Assembly (NCBI GenBank): GCA_963930775.1
Contig: OZ005696.1
Span: 2,356,001 to 2,420,000, forward strand
Direction: 5' to 3'
Source: Cliona cf. orientalis
Taxonomy: Eukaryota; Porifera; Demospongiae; Clionaida; Clionaidae
Length of the DNA stretch: 64,000 nucleotides
Every line of letters starts with the position of its first letter. The first letter of the stretch is position 1. A program made the translations under genes and the position numbers. Below the pieces are notes generated by a model. That model was not told the origin of the DNA. It did no database searches and worked only from the letters and a program-made list of their open reading frames with translations. Of the stretch, positions 1 to 11,289 are shown piece by piece.

Positions 1-47
1 ATTTTGTTGTGTTAACTGGTAACATATCCCTACTTCTATCACGTCAG

Positions 48-3000
48 GTTCATAATGCTCACGACCTGGAGCATGTAATGGAGCTTGGTAGCAAAAACCG
101 TTCAGTTGGAGCTACGCTAATGAACGTTGACTCCTCTCGCTCTCACTCTATCTTCTCAATTGACATTGAAATGATGGAGAGTGGGGAGGATGGGAGGGAG
201 AAGCTGAGGGCAGGAAGACTCAACCTCGTCGATCTGGCCGGCAGTGAGAGACAGTCCAAGACTGGGTCCACAGGTAATGGAGAGAGAGAGAGACCACATA
301 CTATAATTTTTTTTTTACTGCATTGTACTCCAAATATAAGTTTTTGTACTAGGAGGTATTGTTTGTGCGCCATACAATAGATGTGTATGTATTTTGGCAC
401 TTCCTCTGGTGTACAAACCCTCAAATTGTTAATGTTGAGGTTGTTAAAGAGAGAGAGAGAGAGAGAGAGGGATAGGGAGCACAAGCGCACACGCAATGGG
501 CTCATGGCTGCATCAAATATGCAATACCCAATGATTGTATTATCTGCTTTATATTATGCTTCATAATATAATCTACTGTACATTAGTTAGTGTGAGCCTA
601 TAGTACATTTATATCTCTTCAGGTGAGCGTTTGAAGGAAGCCACGAAGATCAACCTGTCTCTCTCTGCTCTTGGTAACGTCATCTCTGCTCTGGTGGATG
701 GAAAATCGAAGCATATCCCTTACCGTGACTCGAAGCTGACCAGGCTGCTCCAGTCCTCACTCGGAGGCAATACAAAGACACTCATGGTGGCATGTGTATC
801 ACCAGCCGATAACAACTATGATGAGACGCTTAGGTGAATATACATGCAATGCATGTACATGTACCGTAGTGTACTGGGCAAGCGCCCACTCCTGGATAAT
901 TACGTCTCGTGTACCACATTTCAAGGGGCCACTGTAGCAGCTTCTATACTAACGTACATGTACATGTATGAAATTTTGATCCCGGGTAAGCGCCCATGCG
1001 GGCCAAATCACAAATTATGTTTAAGCGCCCATGGGGACACTACAGTAGTTATATGTACATGTACGTGTGTAGTGCTACATGTGCATGTAGGTATGATTAT
1101 GGGTAGTCCCTTCTATGATTTGAAAAATCCACATTTTGTGGGGCTCCAGCCCCCAAAGCCCTCCCAGTACCTATTTCCAAATTTGGGGGAAAAAATTAGG
1201 AAATTAATTGTGTACTTGAAGCATCGACACATTGACATTATAATTCTGTTTTATTTTCTCACATACCCCCCCCCCCCCCCATTGTACATGCAATTAGTTA
1301 TGTTTTTGATGCCTGCATGTGTCCTCCTTACAGCACCCTACGTTATGCCAATCGTGCTAAGAATATCAAGAACAAGCCTCGTATCAACGAGGATCCTAAG
1401 GACGCTCTGCTGAGACAGTACCAAGAGGAGATACAGCAGCTTAAGCTAATGCTACTTGGACAAATGGACATACCTCCAGAACTAAAGGGTATGGTGTAAA
1501 TTACTAGAATCTGATGTACCGATAATAGTTAGGAAATGGTCTGTCCTCATTCCTCTTTCTCTCCCCCTCCCTCCCCACCCCTCCCTCTCTCTCTCTTTTC
1601 TGTCCCTCCCTCCTCCCCATTTCTCTCTCCCTCCCTTCCTCCCCCTAGGTGGTGATCCCTCTCAACTGGCGTCCCTGCTTCAGTCCCTCAAATCCCCTAC
1701 TCATTCTGCTGCAGTGCAGCCAGCCTCTTCCACTCAGCCCTCCCTCGATCAGCTCAGAGCGTGGGAAGAGGAGAAGGAAGCCTTGAGACGGTACCCGCAT
1801 ACCTACACAAAGCTATCTATAGGCATTTCCCTATTAAAAGAGTGCTGTGGTTTACAATACCTTAGAAATGTTGGAGGGAGAAATTTTAATATTCAAGTTT
1901 AGCTTTTATGCATGTCACTTTGCCAATATCTGAGTACTCATGCCGTCAAGGTACATGTAGGGTCTCAAAATACATGTAACCATACAGAGAGCACAAATTC
2001 AGTCCCAGGAAGTACAATGTCATATTTATTTTGTGTAAGGTACACGTACATGTGGCAGGTCAAATTTGTATTATAAAGTATATCATGACATGTATGGTAT
2101 ACACTGTGTACTATGGCTGAATAGATCGGTAGGTAGTCTTGCGGTTATAAACCTGTTAATGAGTACCTTTTAAAGGATGGAAAAGGACGGATAATGTGTG
2201 TGCCAACTAGTGTCCTAATCTCTTCAGGCCACTCCAGTGCTTCCCTAGTCCTAGAAACTTTCTTGTACACTGCTTGTTCACACATTGTTAAATAGTTCTC
2301 CGAGCAGCTCAATCCAAGAAATTCGCATAGAGCTTCCATTTCCTTTCTCGGATTGTGAACAAAGTCCGCATTGTGTATTTCAATTACGGTCAGGTTGCAC
2401 GTTTTTATCATGGTATGCACCGCCCTTATCTCACTGTGTAGGGCATTGAATGCATCTTTCATGATGTGGTCATCTTTCAGCTTGATCGTAGAGTTAACCT
2501 GCGCTTTTTGCCCTCTCTCCCCATTCACCCGAGCAACTTGATAAAGAACTCTCGTCGCAATGATATCGTATGGATTTCTAACCACGTGTATCACACGTAC
2601 TGGTACACGAATGACATCCACAAGCGAGCGATAGACGCGTCGAAATACGTCTGGTTGGTCGCGATAAATGTGTGACGTGCGTCCACCTGCCTTATCCCCG
2701 ATAACCTTCAAAGTACGAAACTTTCCATGCCATGATTCGGAGGTATTCAGTTTCAGCGAGTAGCCCTTCTTTTTAAAGGTGCTGTTCTCACTTCTCCACC
2801 CTGTTATTGCCTCTGTGTAGCTGTCTTGGTAGAGTGCATTAAAGAGGTGGGATTTATTTAGAAGGTAATCTTTACCGGTTGCTAACCTTCGAAAGACGTC
2901 AAATTCATGAGCGAGGATGGCATTTGGGTGGGCGTCGATCATACTGGCCACGATGCTGTGGCCACTTCGTGAGTATCCAATGAAGAATACGAATTTCTCG

Positions 3001-6000
3001 ACACCTTCTATGGATTGAGAAGTCAGAACTGGTGGAGCATAGGTAGCATTGGTTGCATTTTTCAACAGATTGGTGTGTCCCTCTGGCAGTGAGAGTTCAT
3101 ATTTATGTCCACTCATCTCTGATGAACTTCCATTGGTGTAAGAAGTGCTTAACAAGTGGAGTTTTGTGACAAGTGAAGTGTTTCCTGGGATGGTTCTGTT
3201 GGTAGATACATGTAGGTCATCTGGAGGCTGGCCAGCTGAGGCCAGATCTTTCTCTCCCCCTCCTCCTCGTCTCAGGTAAGTGATGAACAGCCATAGCAGA
3301 GAAAGTAGCAGGATAGAGATTGATGTCAACCTGACAACTGAGCTACGTCGAGGCATGACCCGACGGTTTGCACTTGCACTGTCAGCACAATTTGTAAACA
3401 AGCAAACGTGGTCACGCCCACAATGTAAACGGTCTGCAGCGCGGTTACTACTAAACACGTATAATTGTACTGTACGCCCTTTGAGCTGCACTATGCAGTT
3501 TACAGTGGTACATGAGGTATAGGCATGATATGAATTCCAGGGACTTCCTTCCCACGTCCATGTTTACAATTTGCAGTACTTTGACTTTGATCTGTCCAAG
3601 GCTTCAGTGGCAGAAATTTCCTAATATGGCAAGTACAGTGCTCATAGTCATAGCAATTTTAACCCAGTAGATGCCCCTGTGGAAGTAACTGCAGGAGTAC
3701 ATTGGGTAGACATTGATCATCCTTCGTTCAAATCATAGGGGAACTTTTGCCCTTCAAGCATATGTAGTCTCGCAAGCCATACCCCCCAATCCGATTGCGA
3801 GACTAATATAATTCAGGCACATCATACTTGCAGCTTTTCATATTGCAAAAGATCAGGGAGCATAATGACAACCAAGAAACACTAATACATGTACATGTAT
3901 AATATGACTCGTGCACGTACTCACTGTATGATCAAATAATATTATGCACACATTGTGACTGTGTGCATGTGTATAGGGAGTATGAAGCGAGGATTGCTGA
4001 GCTGAAGGAACAGTTTGGCCAGGAGCAGGCAGATAAGGCAAAGCTACAACTGGAGCTGGACAAACTGCAGAAGGAGTGGGATGAACAGCTACAGACACTT
4101 CAAACTCAGGTAAATCATGGGATGATCAGTACATGTATGAGTGTAGCAAACACTCTAGCTATAGGTTGATGGAGGTATCCTAATATTATTATGTGTTTCA
4201 GTAGCTAAGAATTATTGTGTTAACAAGGATTTATAGGAGGGCTACATGTAACTGCTTAGAAATGCGCACGCATATGCACACACACATGCCTGTACATACA
4301 CACACGTACACTCATGTGCAATACATGTACATGTACACTCTACAATGCATTCTGTTGCTCCAGGACCAGTCACTGCCCACTCTTCCTGGAGTCCCCTCAT
4401 CCACAACAGCTTCTGCAATGGAGCAACCACCAACTTCCGCTGGTGTACCCCTACCATTTGGTGATGCACATAATATGGCTATGGGTCAATTAGCGACTGC
4501 TACTGGTACTGCTGCTGTGCAAGGTGGAGGGAGTGGTGGATTGGAAGGAGTGGCCGGATCTGAGTTACCGGGAGTTGGTGGTGGTGTGGTTGGGGCTGGG
4601 GGGAGTGATCAGCAGATATTGAAGCAGCATGAGTTGGCCCTACAGCGACTGGAGGAGCTTCAGGGTGACATGATAGGAGGAGAGAAAGGAGGTATGGTAG
4701 GCCATCGTCGACCACAGCAGATTCATGTATACCTTAGCCTGTTCCCCACACCCATCTCAGCTTTTTATAGTGTTGCACCCACCTTTTCATTGTTGCGTAC
4801 TTTTCTACGTGAAGTATTGAAGACCAGGAATATATAGGCCTGGGGATGAGGCTACGCAAATTCCATATTCCATTCCAATTCCATTCCTGCATACTATTTC
4901 CATTGTCTCGAATATCACTGATCATATTATTGTGTAAGTACTGTAGTATTATTTACGTATGACCTATTCTCCTTGCATGCGTACATACAGGTGATGGTAG
5001 CCTTCTAAAAAGACTAGAGGAGCGTCGTCATGCTGCCGAAGCTAGGGAGGCACGTCTCAGAGAAGCTAGTAGCTTTCTGGATGATGATGGAATTATGGAG
5101 AAGATATTCAACTCACTCACAGGTACAAAAATGAATGATCACATGTATATACCCTTATACTGGTGCTGTGTGTAGTAGGGGTGGGTGTGTGCACACGTGT
5201 GTGGGGTACAATAATTACTAACCTAGATGTCATGTTATTGAGATTTTGAGTGGTAAAATTAGCGGTCTCTGCTAAATTGTGGTGCTGTACATGTATGTGT
5301 GAGTTACATGTAATAAGAACTCTCACAACAAACAATATTAATTGTGATTTATTAATTTCCTATGGTCCAACCCAGTTTTCACATGTATGTCATGTATGTA
5401 CATGTATCTTGTGTTGTACAGATGAAGTTCGTGTGAAGACACAGCACCTGGAGAGGACGCAGGCCAAGCTCCGATCAGCCGAGGAGGACAATAGTGACCT
5501 CCAAGCCGAGTTTGAAGTCGAACGAGAAGACTACCTCGACACAATTCGCAAGCAAGAGAGAATGATCAAACTCCAAGAACAACTCATTGGCACGATCGTA
5601 CCCTGCCTGAGAAGGGACTGTAACTATTTCAACATTGATAAGGTGAGGGGTGAGTGTGTATGGGATGACGATCACTCGCAGTGGATACTTCCAAAGTTGG
5701 TGGTATCTAAGACCACTTTAGTACCAGTCGACACCAAACCCTTACTTACCGATAGAAGAATGTCTTCTTCTTCACCGAACAAGATACCAAAGCATATCAG
5801 TTCACCGGATGTGCAATCAAAAGTTCCATCTAATCATAGAATACAACAAAACTATGGTTCAGGGGGGACCCAGGAACCTATGGTACAGCCATCCTGTTAT
5901 GATCAAGAAGAGGACAAGTACCACAAGCGATTGACAAAGATCGGGGGAGAGTCAGATTACTTCAAGCCAAAGAGAGCACTCGAGCTGCTGAATCAGGGTA

Positions 6001-6329
6001 AAAATGACGTCAATAAACCTCAAGAATATCGCGGATCGGGTAGCCTGCCTTCTCTCGATAGTGCAAGGAAGACTCATAGCACAAGCTCCATTGTGCCAAA
6101 TGCAGCGGCAGTGCATGGTGTTGAAGCGTTGGTTATGAATGACGGGACTTACACTAGGAGACCGGGAAAGCTACAGTCACTTCCAAAGCAGCCACCTAAA
6201 CCAGACCCACAGCTGTTTAGCCCACAGCATGAACCGAACATCATCGAAAAAGTTGAAAAGAAACTGTCAAATCGGAAGCGAACTAGTCTGGAGCCCCTGT
6301 CTGACCTAAAGCCTAAACGACCATTTTAG
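48..6329 (+). CDS. KIF17: Kinesin-2 family motor KIF17/OSM-3-like (5' end outside window)
   Basis: Homodimeric kinesin-2 motor, known in other animals for anterograde transport in cilia and dendrites. Eight exons are read here: 48-273, 623-833, 1334-1488, 1649-1790, 3977-4109, 4364-4691, 4991-5122, 5422-6329. Joined, they give 744 residues with no frame break. The motor part shows the switch I region ([20 protein letters not shown]), switch II ([17 protein letters not shown]) and the neck region ([20 protein letters not shown]). The continuation [20 protein letters not shown] is typical of KIF17 rather than KIF3. Coiled coils follow (exons 5-8), then the KIF17-specific tail motif [15 protein letters not shown] ending near [12 protein letters not shown], and a longer, lower-complexity C-terminus than in vertebrates. 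The motor N-terminus (P-loop) lies upstream of base 1. Exon 6 has a Gly/Ala/Thr-rich insert. The orthology call is from remembered family motifs, and I am confident of it. Confidence 0.93.
840..1330. repeat. KIF17 intron with repeated AAGCGCCCA motifs and a C18 tract
   Basis: The intron between exons 833 and 1334 has the motif AAGCGCCCA three times (about 879, 989, 1023) with flanking short inverted pieces, and a run of C bases near 1267-1280. This is probably a decayed small transposon. No coding signal is seen. Confidence 0.35.
2145..3356 (-). CDS. Type II membrane sulfotransferase, nested in a KIF17 intron
   Basis: Intronless 403-residue protein lying wholly inside the 1791-3976 intron of KIF17, on the opposite strand. 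It is a PAPS-dependent sulfotransferase of Golgi type. A short basic N-terminus is followed by one hydrophobic anchor (about residues 8-27) and a Ser/Thr/Asn-rich stem with several N-glycosylation sequons. The catalytic domain begins at [13 protein letters not shown] (residues 122-134), which matches the 5'-phosphosulfate-binding loop. [11 protein letters not shown] (254-264) matches the 3'-phosphate-binding motif with its Arg. I chose the Met at 3354-3356 because it places the basic-hydrophobic anchor at the extreme N-terminus. An upstream in-frame Met at 3491 would add 45 residues without a recognisable feature. The acceptor substrate (carbohydrate or tyrosine) cannot be told from sequence. 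Lack of introns suggests a retrocopy or an old intronless family. Confidence 0.85.
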   Translation of the reverse strand: MPRRSSVVRLTSISILLLSLLWLFITYLRRGGGGEKDLASAGQPPDDLHVSTNRTIPGNTSLVTKLHLLSTSYTNGSSSEMSGHKYELSLPEGHTNLLKNATNATYAPPVLTSQSIEGVEKFVFFIGYSRSGHSIVASMIDAHPNAILAHEFDVFRRLATGKDYLLNKSHLFNALYQDSYTEAITGWRSENSTFKKKGYSLKLNTSESWHGKFRTLKVIGDKAGGRTSHIYRDQPDVFRRVYRSLVDVIRVPVRVIHVVRNPYDIIATRVLYQVARVNGERGQKAQVNSTIKLKDDHIMKDAFNALHSEIRAVHTMIKTCNLTVIEIHNADFVHNPRKEMEALCEFLGLSCSENYLTMCEQAVYKKVSRTREALEWPEEIRTLVGTHIIRPFPSFKRYSLTGL

Positions 6330-6338
6330 CCACGTGTT

Positions 6339-6344
6339 AATAAA
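6339..6344 (+). promoter_or_regulatory. Polyadenylation signal AATAAA after KIF17
   Basis: A canonical AATAAA hexamer lies 10 bp after the KIF17 stop codon, so the 3' UTR is probably very short. Confidence 0.6.
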
Positions 6345-6600
6345 GGCAACCCGCTCACTTATTTTCATTTATACGATAGACTTCAACAATAATAATAATT
6401 ATTATTATGTGCATAATTATTTATCAGCTATCAATAATTAAATTTTTAATTTAATGAGGATGGTTGAACATCTGTACTGCACACACACGTGTGTATACGT
6501 GGTGACCTTTTTGCCATGGCGCAGGCTGTCTCATTCACAGCACGTGCACCCCTTGTCAGTTTTGTACGTACCTCTGATCCTGAATGACTACATCTCCTTA

Positions 6601-6834
6601 AGGGGGCTTGTCCAAAGTCCTTGTGGAAAAATTAACGTCATTATGACGTTAGGGGGGGAGGGGGTCTTAGTCCATGACGTTATGCAATTGCATTACTAGA
6701 AAAGTGGGCGGGACTCGCAAAAAGGGGCGTGGCTAACCGAACTGCTGTGACGCTAAGAGGAGGGGGGGAGGGGGGTAAAAAGTTAACGTCACAATGACGT
6801 TAATTTTTCCACACAGACTTTGGACAAGCCCCCT
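6601..6834. mobile_element. 234-bp MITE, copy 1 (TIR AGGGGGCTTGTCCAAAGTC)
   Basis: The ends are a perfect 19-bp terminal inverted repeat AGGGGGCTTGTCCAAAGTC, and complementarity continues for about 50 bp through an internal TTAACGTCATTATGACGTTA-type palindrome. Inside are two G-rich tracts and no ORF. The left flank is TTA and the right flank AAA/TAA, compatible with a short TA-rich target duplication. A second copy lies at 22214-22663. Superfamily is undetermined. The rest of 6330-7097 shows nothing recognisable. Confidence 0.8.
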
Positions 6835-7097
6835 AAATTAATAATTATTGTAATGATTTCATTATTGGAGACAGAAATGTAATCACAGCATAAGGTAAGC
6901 AGTTATTATGGAAAACAAGAAGCTATTACATAGTGACTCATGGCAACATTATTGTACATGCATGCATGACATCGTACATTCAGCAATGTATACAAAAATA
7001 AAAATCAACATAACAAAAATTGTGCACATGTGCATGGTATGGGAATTATTGTTAATGAGGCACGAGGTTTAAAATGCATGTATGAGGGTGACTTGTG

Positions 7098-7886
7098 TTA
7101 AATGTCACGACAAGACCTCTTTGAATTCGTAGCTTGCTCTTCCTCATGATCACCTTCGATGCTTTGTCGCTTTACAGTACCACGAGGCTGCTCCTGCACG
7201 CTCCTAGTAGCTGGGATACCAACTTCCTCGGCAGGAAATGAGAAAACATATGTTTCAAATGTCTGCCTTTCGATTTTCCCACAAATTTGGCCATAGATTG
7301 CTCTGAGTTTGTCCGCATCCTCCAGAGCATCGTGCTTGTGTGGTTTGTTATCGCGGCAGAGAACGTTGTATACGCTCGTCATCTTCAAATCACCCAAATG
7401 CCACGGTATGAGAGTCATTTGGTTATTGTATACAACCTGATACAAATCGGCGCAAACAACGTTCATATTGATGAGCTTCTGGGTGGAAACGTCACACCTT
7501 TTCATCTCACTAACAAGGACAGGGATATCATATGTTTGGTTGCAGTACCCAGCTAGAACAATCCTTCCAGATACCTGGGCTCGGATGGCCGATATTTCAG
7601 TGATCAAGTCATCCAAAACTTTATCCAAGGAGTATGCTTTCACCACCTTTGAGTTTCGCATCAGGCAGCGCTTTCCACCGATACTATCAATGGTAAAACC
7701 GTTGAACCGACTTGCTCCAGGTTGGAAATTTCTCTCAGGAAGCACATACTCACAAAATAGTTTACGCCCTGCTTGATTTTGTAGGGTTATCTGGCAGATT
7801 TCAGGAACAAAGCCATTTCGATTCAGACCAGTCGTAGCTATAGTGAGAAACACTATAACATCATCTGATTCACCTTTCTTCTCCAT
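7098..7886 (-). CDS. DnaQ-like (DEDDh) 3'-5' exonuclease-fold protein with damaged motif I
   Basis: Single-exon 262-residue protein of the RNase H-fold DEDDh exonuclease group, resembling animal TREX/PML-type exonuclease domains. Motif I, normally DxE followed by TTG, reads FLTIATTGL (residues 13-21): both catalytic acids are replaced (Asp by Thr, Glu by Ala). Motif II GYCNQTYDIPVL (113-124) keeps Asp120, and motif III HDALEDADKL (185-194) keeps His185 and Asp190. Two of the four metal ligands are therefore gone and catalysis is doubtful. The C-terminus is charged and Lys/Arg-rich, possibly a nuclear signal. A minus-strand acceptor (TATTGCAG) near 7925 suggests a spliced 5' leader. It is divergent from its paralogue at 9898-10923. 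The fold is fairly sure; cellular role unknown. Confidence 0.7.
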   Translation of the reverse strand: MEKKGESDDVIVFLTIATTGLNRNGFVPEICQITLQNQAGRKLFCEYVLPERNFQPGASRFNGFTIDSIGGKRCLMRNSKVVKAYSLDKVLDDLITEISAIRAQVSGRIVLAGYCNQTYDIPVLVSEMKRCDVSTQKLINMNVVCADLYQVVYNNQMTLIPWHLGDLKMTSVYNVLCRDNKPHKHDALEDADKLRAIYGQICGKIERQTFETYVFSFPAEEVGIPATRSVQEQPRGTVKRQSIEGDHEEEQATNSKRSCRDI

Positions 7887-9066
7887 GTCTGATAATGTAT
7901 TAGCTGATCAAAAATTTCAAACACCTGCAATATTTAATATAGTCATAAACTTTTGTATAATATTGGTATGGATATTTAATATGGGTAACACACTGTGTAT
8001 CAAAATTTGATCGATGCCCTAATTTCTGCAATTTAATTTGATTGGACAAAAGGAGTTAACGTGTCGGGTCGGCACTGCGCAAACTTGATAAATGACAAAC
8101 CGACGGAGTCTCGGCTCACGTAGCGAGACTTTCACGTGCGGTCGGAGTCATCGCTGATCATAGATACTTTTAGGCTACGCAGCGTAGTCTACAATATCTA
8201 TGTCAGAACTGGCGGCTACGTACCCCACAGTAATTCAGGTAAGCACTCACCGCGACCGATCGTTATCAAGGCATGGCAGAAGAACCCGACACGTGGCCTA
8301 GACAGAACGCGTTGTCCTTCAACCTTTCATACGTTACTGCGCAGGCTAAATAGATCACGCGCGTTTAGCGCGGGAAATAGGAACTCCTAATTATTATGCA
8401 AACACAGTAAACGTACATAGTGATACCATATGGGAATGAAACTAGCAGGGAATTTCAAAGTTTTTTTTTCAGGTGAATTGATTGCCTCACCATAATAACT
8501 CAGCTACCTCATACCTACCTGTCAGTCAGGTCTGAAAATTCAGGCTATTAATGGAGCGTACTACTGAAAGCCTCCTGCAGCTGCTTTTTTTACTGAGAAA
8601 TCTAAGCCTCCTGCTTTTATAGAAATCTAGATACACTAGGGGACCACCCTGGGAAGGTACCCATGTCACAATGATTACCTAAAGGTCACACATTCTGAGC
8701 ATGTGCTAAAATGCAAAATTCCAGTGATCTTCCCGATAATATTATAGGGGTGTGGCACTGTCACATAAGACTCCAATACTTCTTGATAGTCACCAAGTGT
8801 GCATTAGCCTCCTAAAAAGTTTGATATCCCAGAAAAACTAGGGGGATTTTCCCTGGGAACTACCCTGTTTATGATTACTTAACCACTATGATTATCATAA
8901 TTAATTGCAAACAATACAATGAATAATGTTATACCTGATTTGATGAGGGAATAATCCCAGGGAAACACCCTCATTCCAGTCGTCTCATTCTCAGACTGTG
9001 GATATGGGAATGAGACTGTCAAAGCAGCAAACTCTTATAAAAGGAGAGCAGCAGCATCCGCTATCC
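7887..9066. promoter_or_regulatory. Intergenic region between the two DnaQ-like paralogues
   Basis: This carries the 5' flanks of both divergent genes. 8040-8380 is CpG-rich compared with its surroundings and contains a minus-strand GGTGAGTG donor near 8250 that could belong to the 5' leader of the gene at 7098-7886. 8400-9000 is AT-rich with no recognised element. Confidence 0.4.
9036..9043 (+). promoter_or_regulatory. TATA box (TATAAAAG)
   Basis: TATAAAAG lies about 30 bp before a plausible transcription start near 9067. The inferred leader exon (about 9067-9166) ends at a consensus GTAAGT donor, and an acceptor TTGTAG ends at 9873, just before the ATG at 9898. The leader contains a 26-bp exact tandem duplication (9112-9137 and 9138-9163). 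Confidence 0.6.
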
Positions 9067-9348
9067 AGAAGCTACAGTAGTCTGATTTTGAAGAGTCCCA
9101 AGTAATAGCTATCAGAGAAACTCAGAAGATTGGATTTTCAGAGAAACTCAGAAGATTGGATTTGGTGTAAGTTACGAGGTAAAGCTTTTGGACAGTGTTG
9201 GATGTTATTACTGTAGAAAACAGTTAACCTTGACAATGTCTAGAATAACAATTACTATTGTCGAGGTCTTACTCTAATGTCTGAGGCATGGCAGGTGGCC
9301 CACTAAGCTTTTTTTTAAATTGACTCCATGTTAGATAAATATCAGGCT

Positions 9349-9818
9349 AGAGTAGCAGAAAGCTGCTCAAGAGTCTGGACATCATGGCTTAGGGGCCGTC
9401 CAGAGTTCTCCCTTAAGGCCTGAGTTTACACGTCAGTGGACCATGTAGTGTATGCATAATCATTTTGGGTTATTATGGAGCAGTTGCTACAGTATATTAT
9501 GCATGTGGAAATCTTTGCTAGACAAAATTAATGGGTTGTATTGCAGAAAACTTCATAGATAAAATGTTCGTCAATGTGCCATATTATCCTCTTAACAGAG
9601 TACAAATATTTTTGAGGAGCCTAGGTATAAATATTGGAAATGGTGAAATATTTCTCCTGGCAAAGATTTCCACCATCAGCATAATAAGATACCCATTTAG
9701 TCCACTGACTGTTAATTATTATAGCAAGATAGCTAGAAAGCAAGGTTATAGAGTGGCCTGAAAGCTACTCAAGGTCCTGGATATCAAAAGGCTTAGGGGC
9801 CATCCAGGTTCCTCCCTT
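9349..9818 (+). repeat. Direct repeat pair inside the 5' leader intron
   Basis: About 67 bp at 9349-9415 recur with roughly 80% identity by eye at 9748-9818. Both contain GCTTAGGGGCC and TCCAGRTTCYTCCCTT-like blocks. They lie within the inferred leader intron of the gene at 9898 and do not extend an ORF. Confidence 0.5.
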
Positions 9819-9897
9819 GATACCTTGCAAGCCACACACAATATTAACTAAACTATACCTATATTGCTTGTAGGACCTGTCACTCTAACAAACAAAT

Positions 9898-10923
9898 ATG
9901 GATCTTCGCATACCCATCTTAAAAAAGCCAAGTCATCAGTTGAAGAAATTTGAAGAGAATACTAACATCAAAGTGGTATACTTCGCAGTCGCTACCACTA
10001 GGCTCGGTCATGATCAAGATGCGAATTCGATATGTGAAATAGCAGCAATGGGAGCAGATGGTGATTCTCCATGGTCCATTGCAATACTCCCAAAAGGAGA
10101 ATTTACATCACAAGCATCAGACTACAATGGATACACATTAAGAACAGGCACAGATGGAAGAAGGCATCTTCTGCTGAATGGAATCAAAGTGGAAACATCG
10201 CCGCTTAAGCAAGGTCTTGATGATTTCATCCAATATTTACTACGTAAAGCTGATGGCTCACATACCACCGTGCTGCTGGGATGGAATTCTCGAGCATTCC
10301 ACATGAAACTACTCCTTCAAGCATTCAAACAATGTGGGGTTTCGATTAAAACACTTAAAGATGCTGGCATCTGCTATGGAGATCCCTTTTTGATGATAAA
10401 GGCAAGGAAAGAAAATTTTCCACAACTTTCAGGAATACCAAGCCTAAAATTGCCAGATGTCTACAACCATCTTCATCGACATGATGATTCTGAGTCTGAT
10501 TGTAAGAAACTTGATGCTTCCCACATCACTCAAATGTTGAAAGTGGTCATGTCATCACTAGATGTATCTGAAACACACTTGAAGGCAGCTCAGTGCATAT
10601 ATACCCTTACATCTGCGAAAAGGGTGCTTAAATACAACCTTCGTGTGAAAAGAAATCTAGAAAGTCTGAAAAAAGGCCGACTTTATTTGCCAGGTGGATC
10701 TCAAGGTACAATAAGTGAGTCCATGGCAAAAAAGATTGCCGAAAGTGGACTGAATTATCAAGACCTTAAGAAAACTTATCGTACACTTCGATGTGAGGGA
10801 CTTGAAGAACTCTTGAAAGCACCAAAAGATGGAGAACGCCAAGGAAAGCCACGTATTACTAGAGATCAACAAGTGATAGGCAAGATTGTGAGTCACTTTA
10901 AACAAAGGAATACAACGTCATAA
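9898..10923 (+). CDS. DnaQ-like exonuclease-fold pseudoenzyme
   Basis: Open 341-residue frame paralogous to the minus-strand gene at 7098-7886. Shared landmarks are the motif I strand YFAVATTRLG (residues 28-37), ICEIAAMGADG, an 'ExYNGYTL'-like segment and the motif II strand LLGWNSRAFHMKLL. All recognisable catalytic acids are replaced: motif I DxE is AxA, the motif II Asp is His, and no HxxxxD is found where motif III should be (KKLDASHI). The C-terminal third (about 230-341) is Lys-rich and has no counterpart in the paralogue. It probably retains a nucleic-acid or protein-binding fold without nuclease activity. The start at 9898 is the first Met after the inferred splice acceptor at 9873. 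Upstream, a TATA box at 9036 and a spliced leader are inferred. Function unknown. Confidence 0.68.
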   Translation: MDLRIPILKKPSHQLKKFEENTNIKVVYFAVATTRLGHDQDANSICEIAAMGADGDSPWSIAILPKGEFTSQASDYNGYTLRTGTDGRRHLLLNGIKVETSPLKQGLDDFIQYLLRKADGSHTTVLLGWNSRAFHMKLLLQAFKQCGVSIKTLKDAGICYGDPFLMIKARKENFPQLSGIPSLKLPDVYNHLHRHDDSESDCKKLDASHITQMLKVVMSSLDVSETHLKAAQCIYTLTSAKRVLKYNLRVKRNLESLKKGRLYLPGGSQGTISESMAKKIAESGLNYQDLKKTYRTLRCEGLEELLKAPKDGERQGKPRITRDQQVIGKIVSHFKQRNTTS

Positions 10924-11289
10924 CTTTTATAATTATAAAACAATGTATGTGTGCACTTGTTATGTAATTTACAAAATTCTTCGTGTGTATTGAGTTCTGT
11001 ACTTTCCCATTTTCATTTATCTGTCGGGACTAATCCAGTTTTGCTTGTTGATTTTATATTGGTGTGTGTATTAAAACTTCACATTCATATTTGTTGAGTT
11101 TTGTCAGAATCTGTCAAGTGGTGTCATGCAGTTGTGTCGCTGTGTACAATTTCAATAATGATACTATACCTTCAGTGATCTGACTGAGAGCCATGCATGC
11201 AAAAAGCATAGAGTACACTAGCTAGCTATTATACTATAGCATGTGTTTATAGTTAGCATAGCATATTAATTAGTATGGTTCTACGCTTT
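10924..11289. other. Intergenic space between convergent genes
   Basis: This 366-bp space separates the plus-strand exonuclease-like gene from the minus-strand Calx-beta/sushi gene. It is AT-rich and no element is recognised. The two genes are tail-to-tail. Confidence 0.4.

Noticed and set aside
844-1413. 189-residue plus-strand frame inside KIF17
   Set aside because: It covers an intron with repeats and reads the next exon in the wrong frame.
2145-3491. Longer start (Met at 3491) for the nested sulfotransferase
   Set aside because: It adds 45 residues without a signal or conserved feature and would bury the N-terminal membrane anchor; the Met at 3356 gives a standard type II topology.
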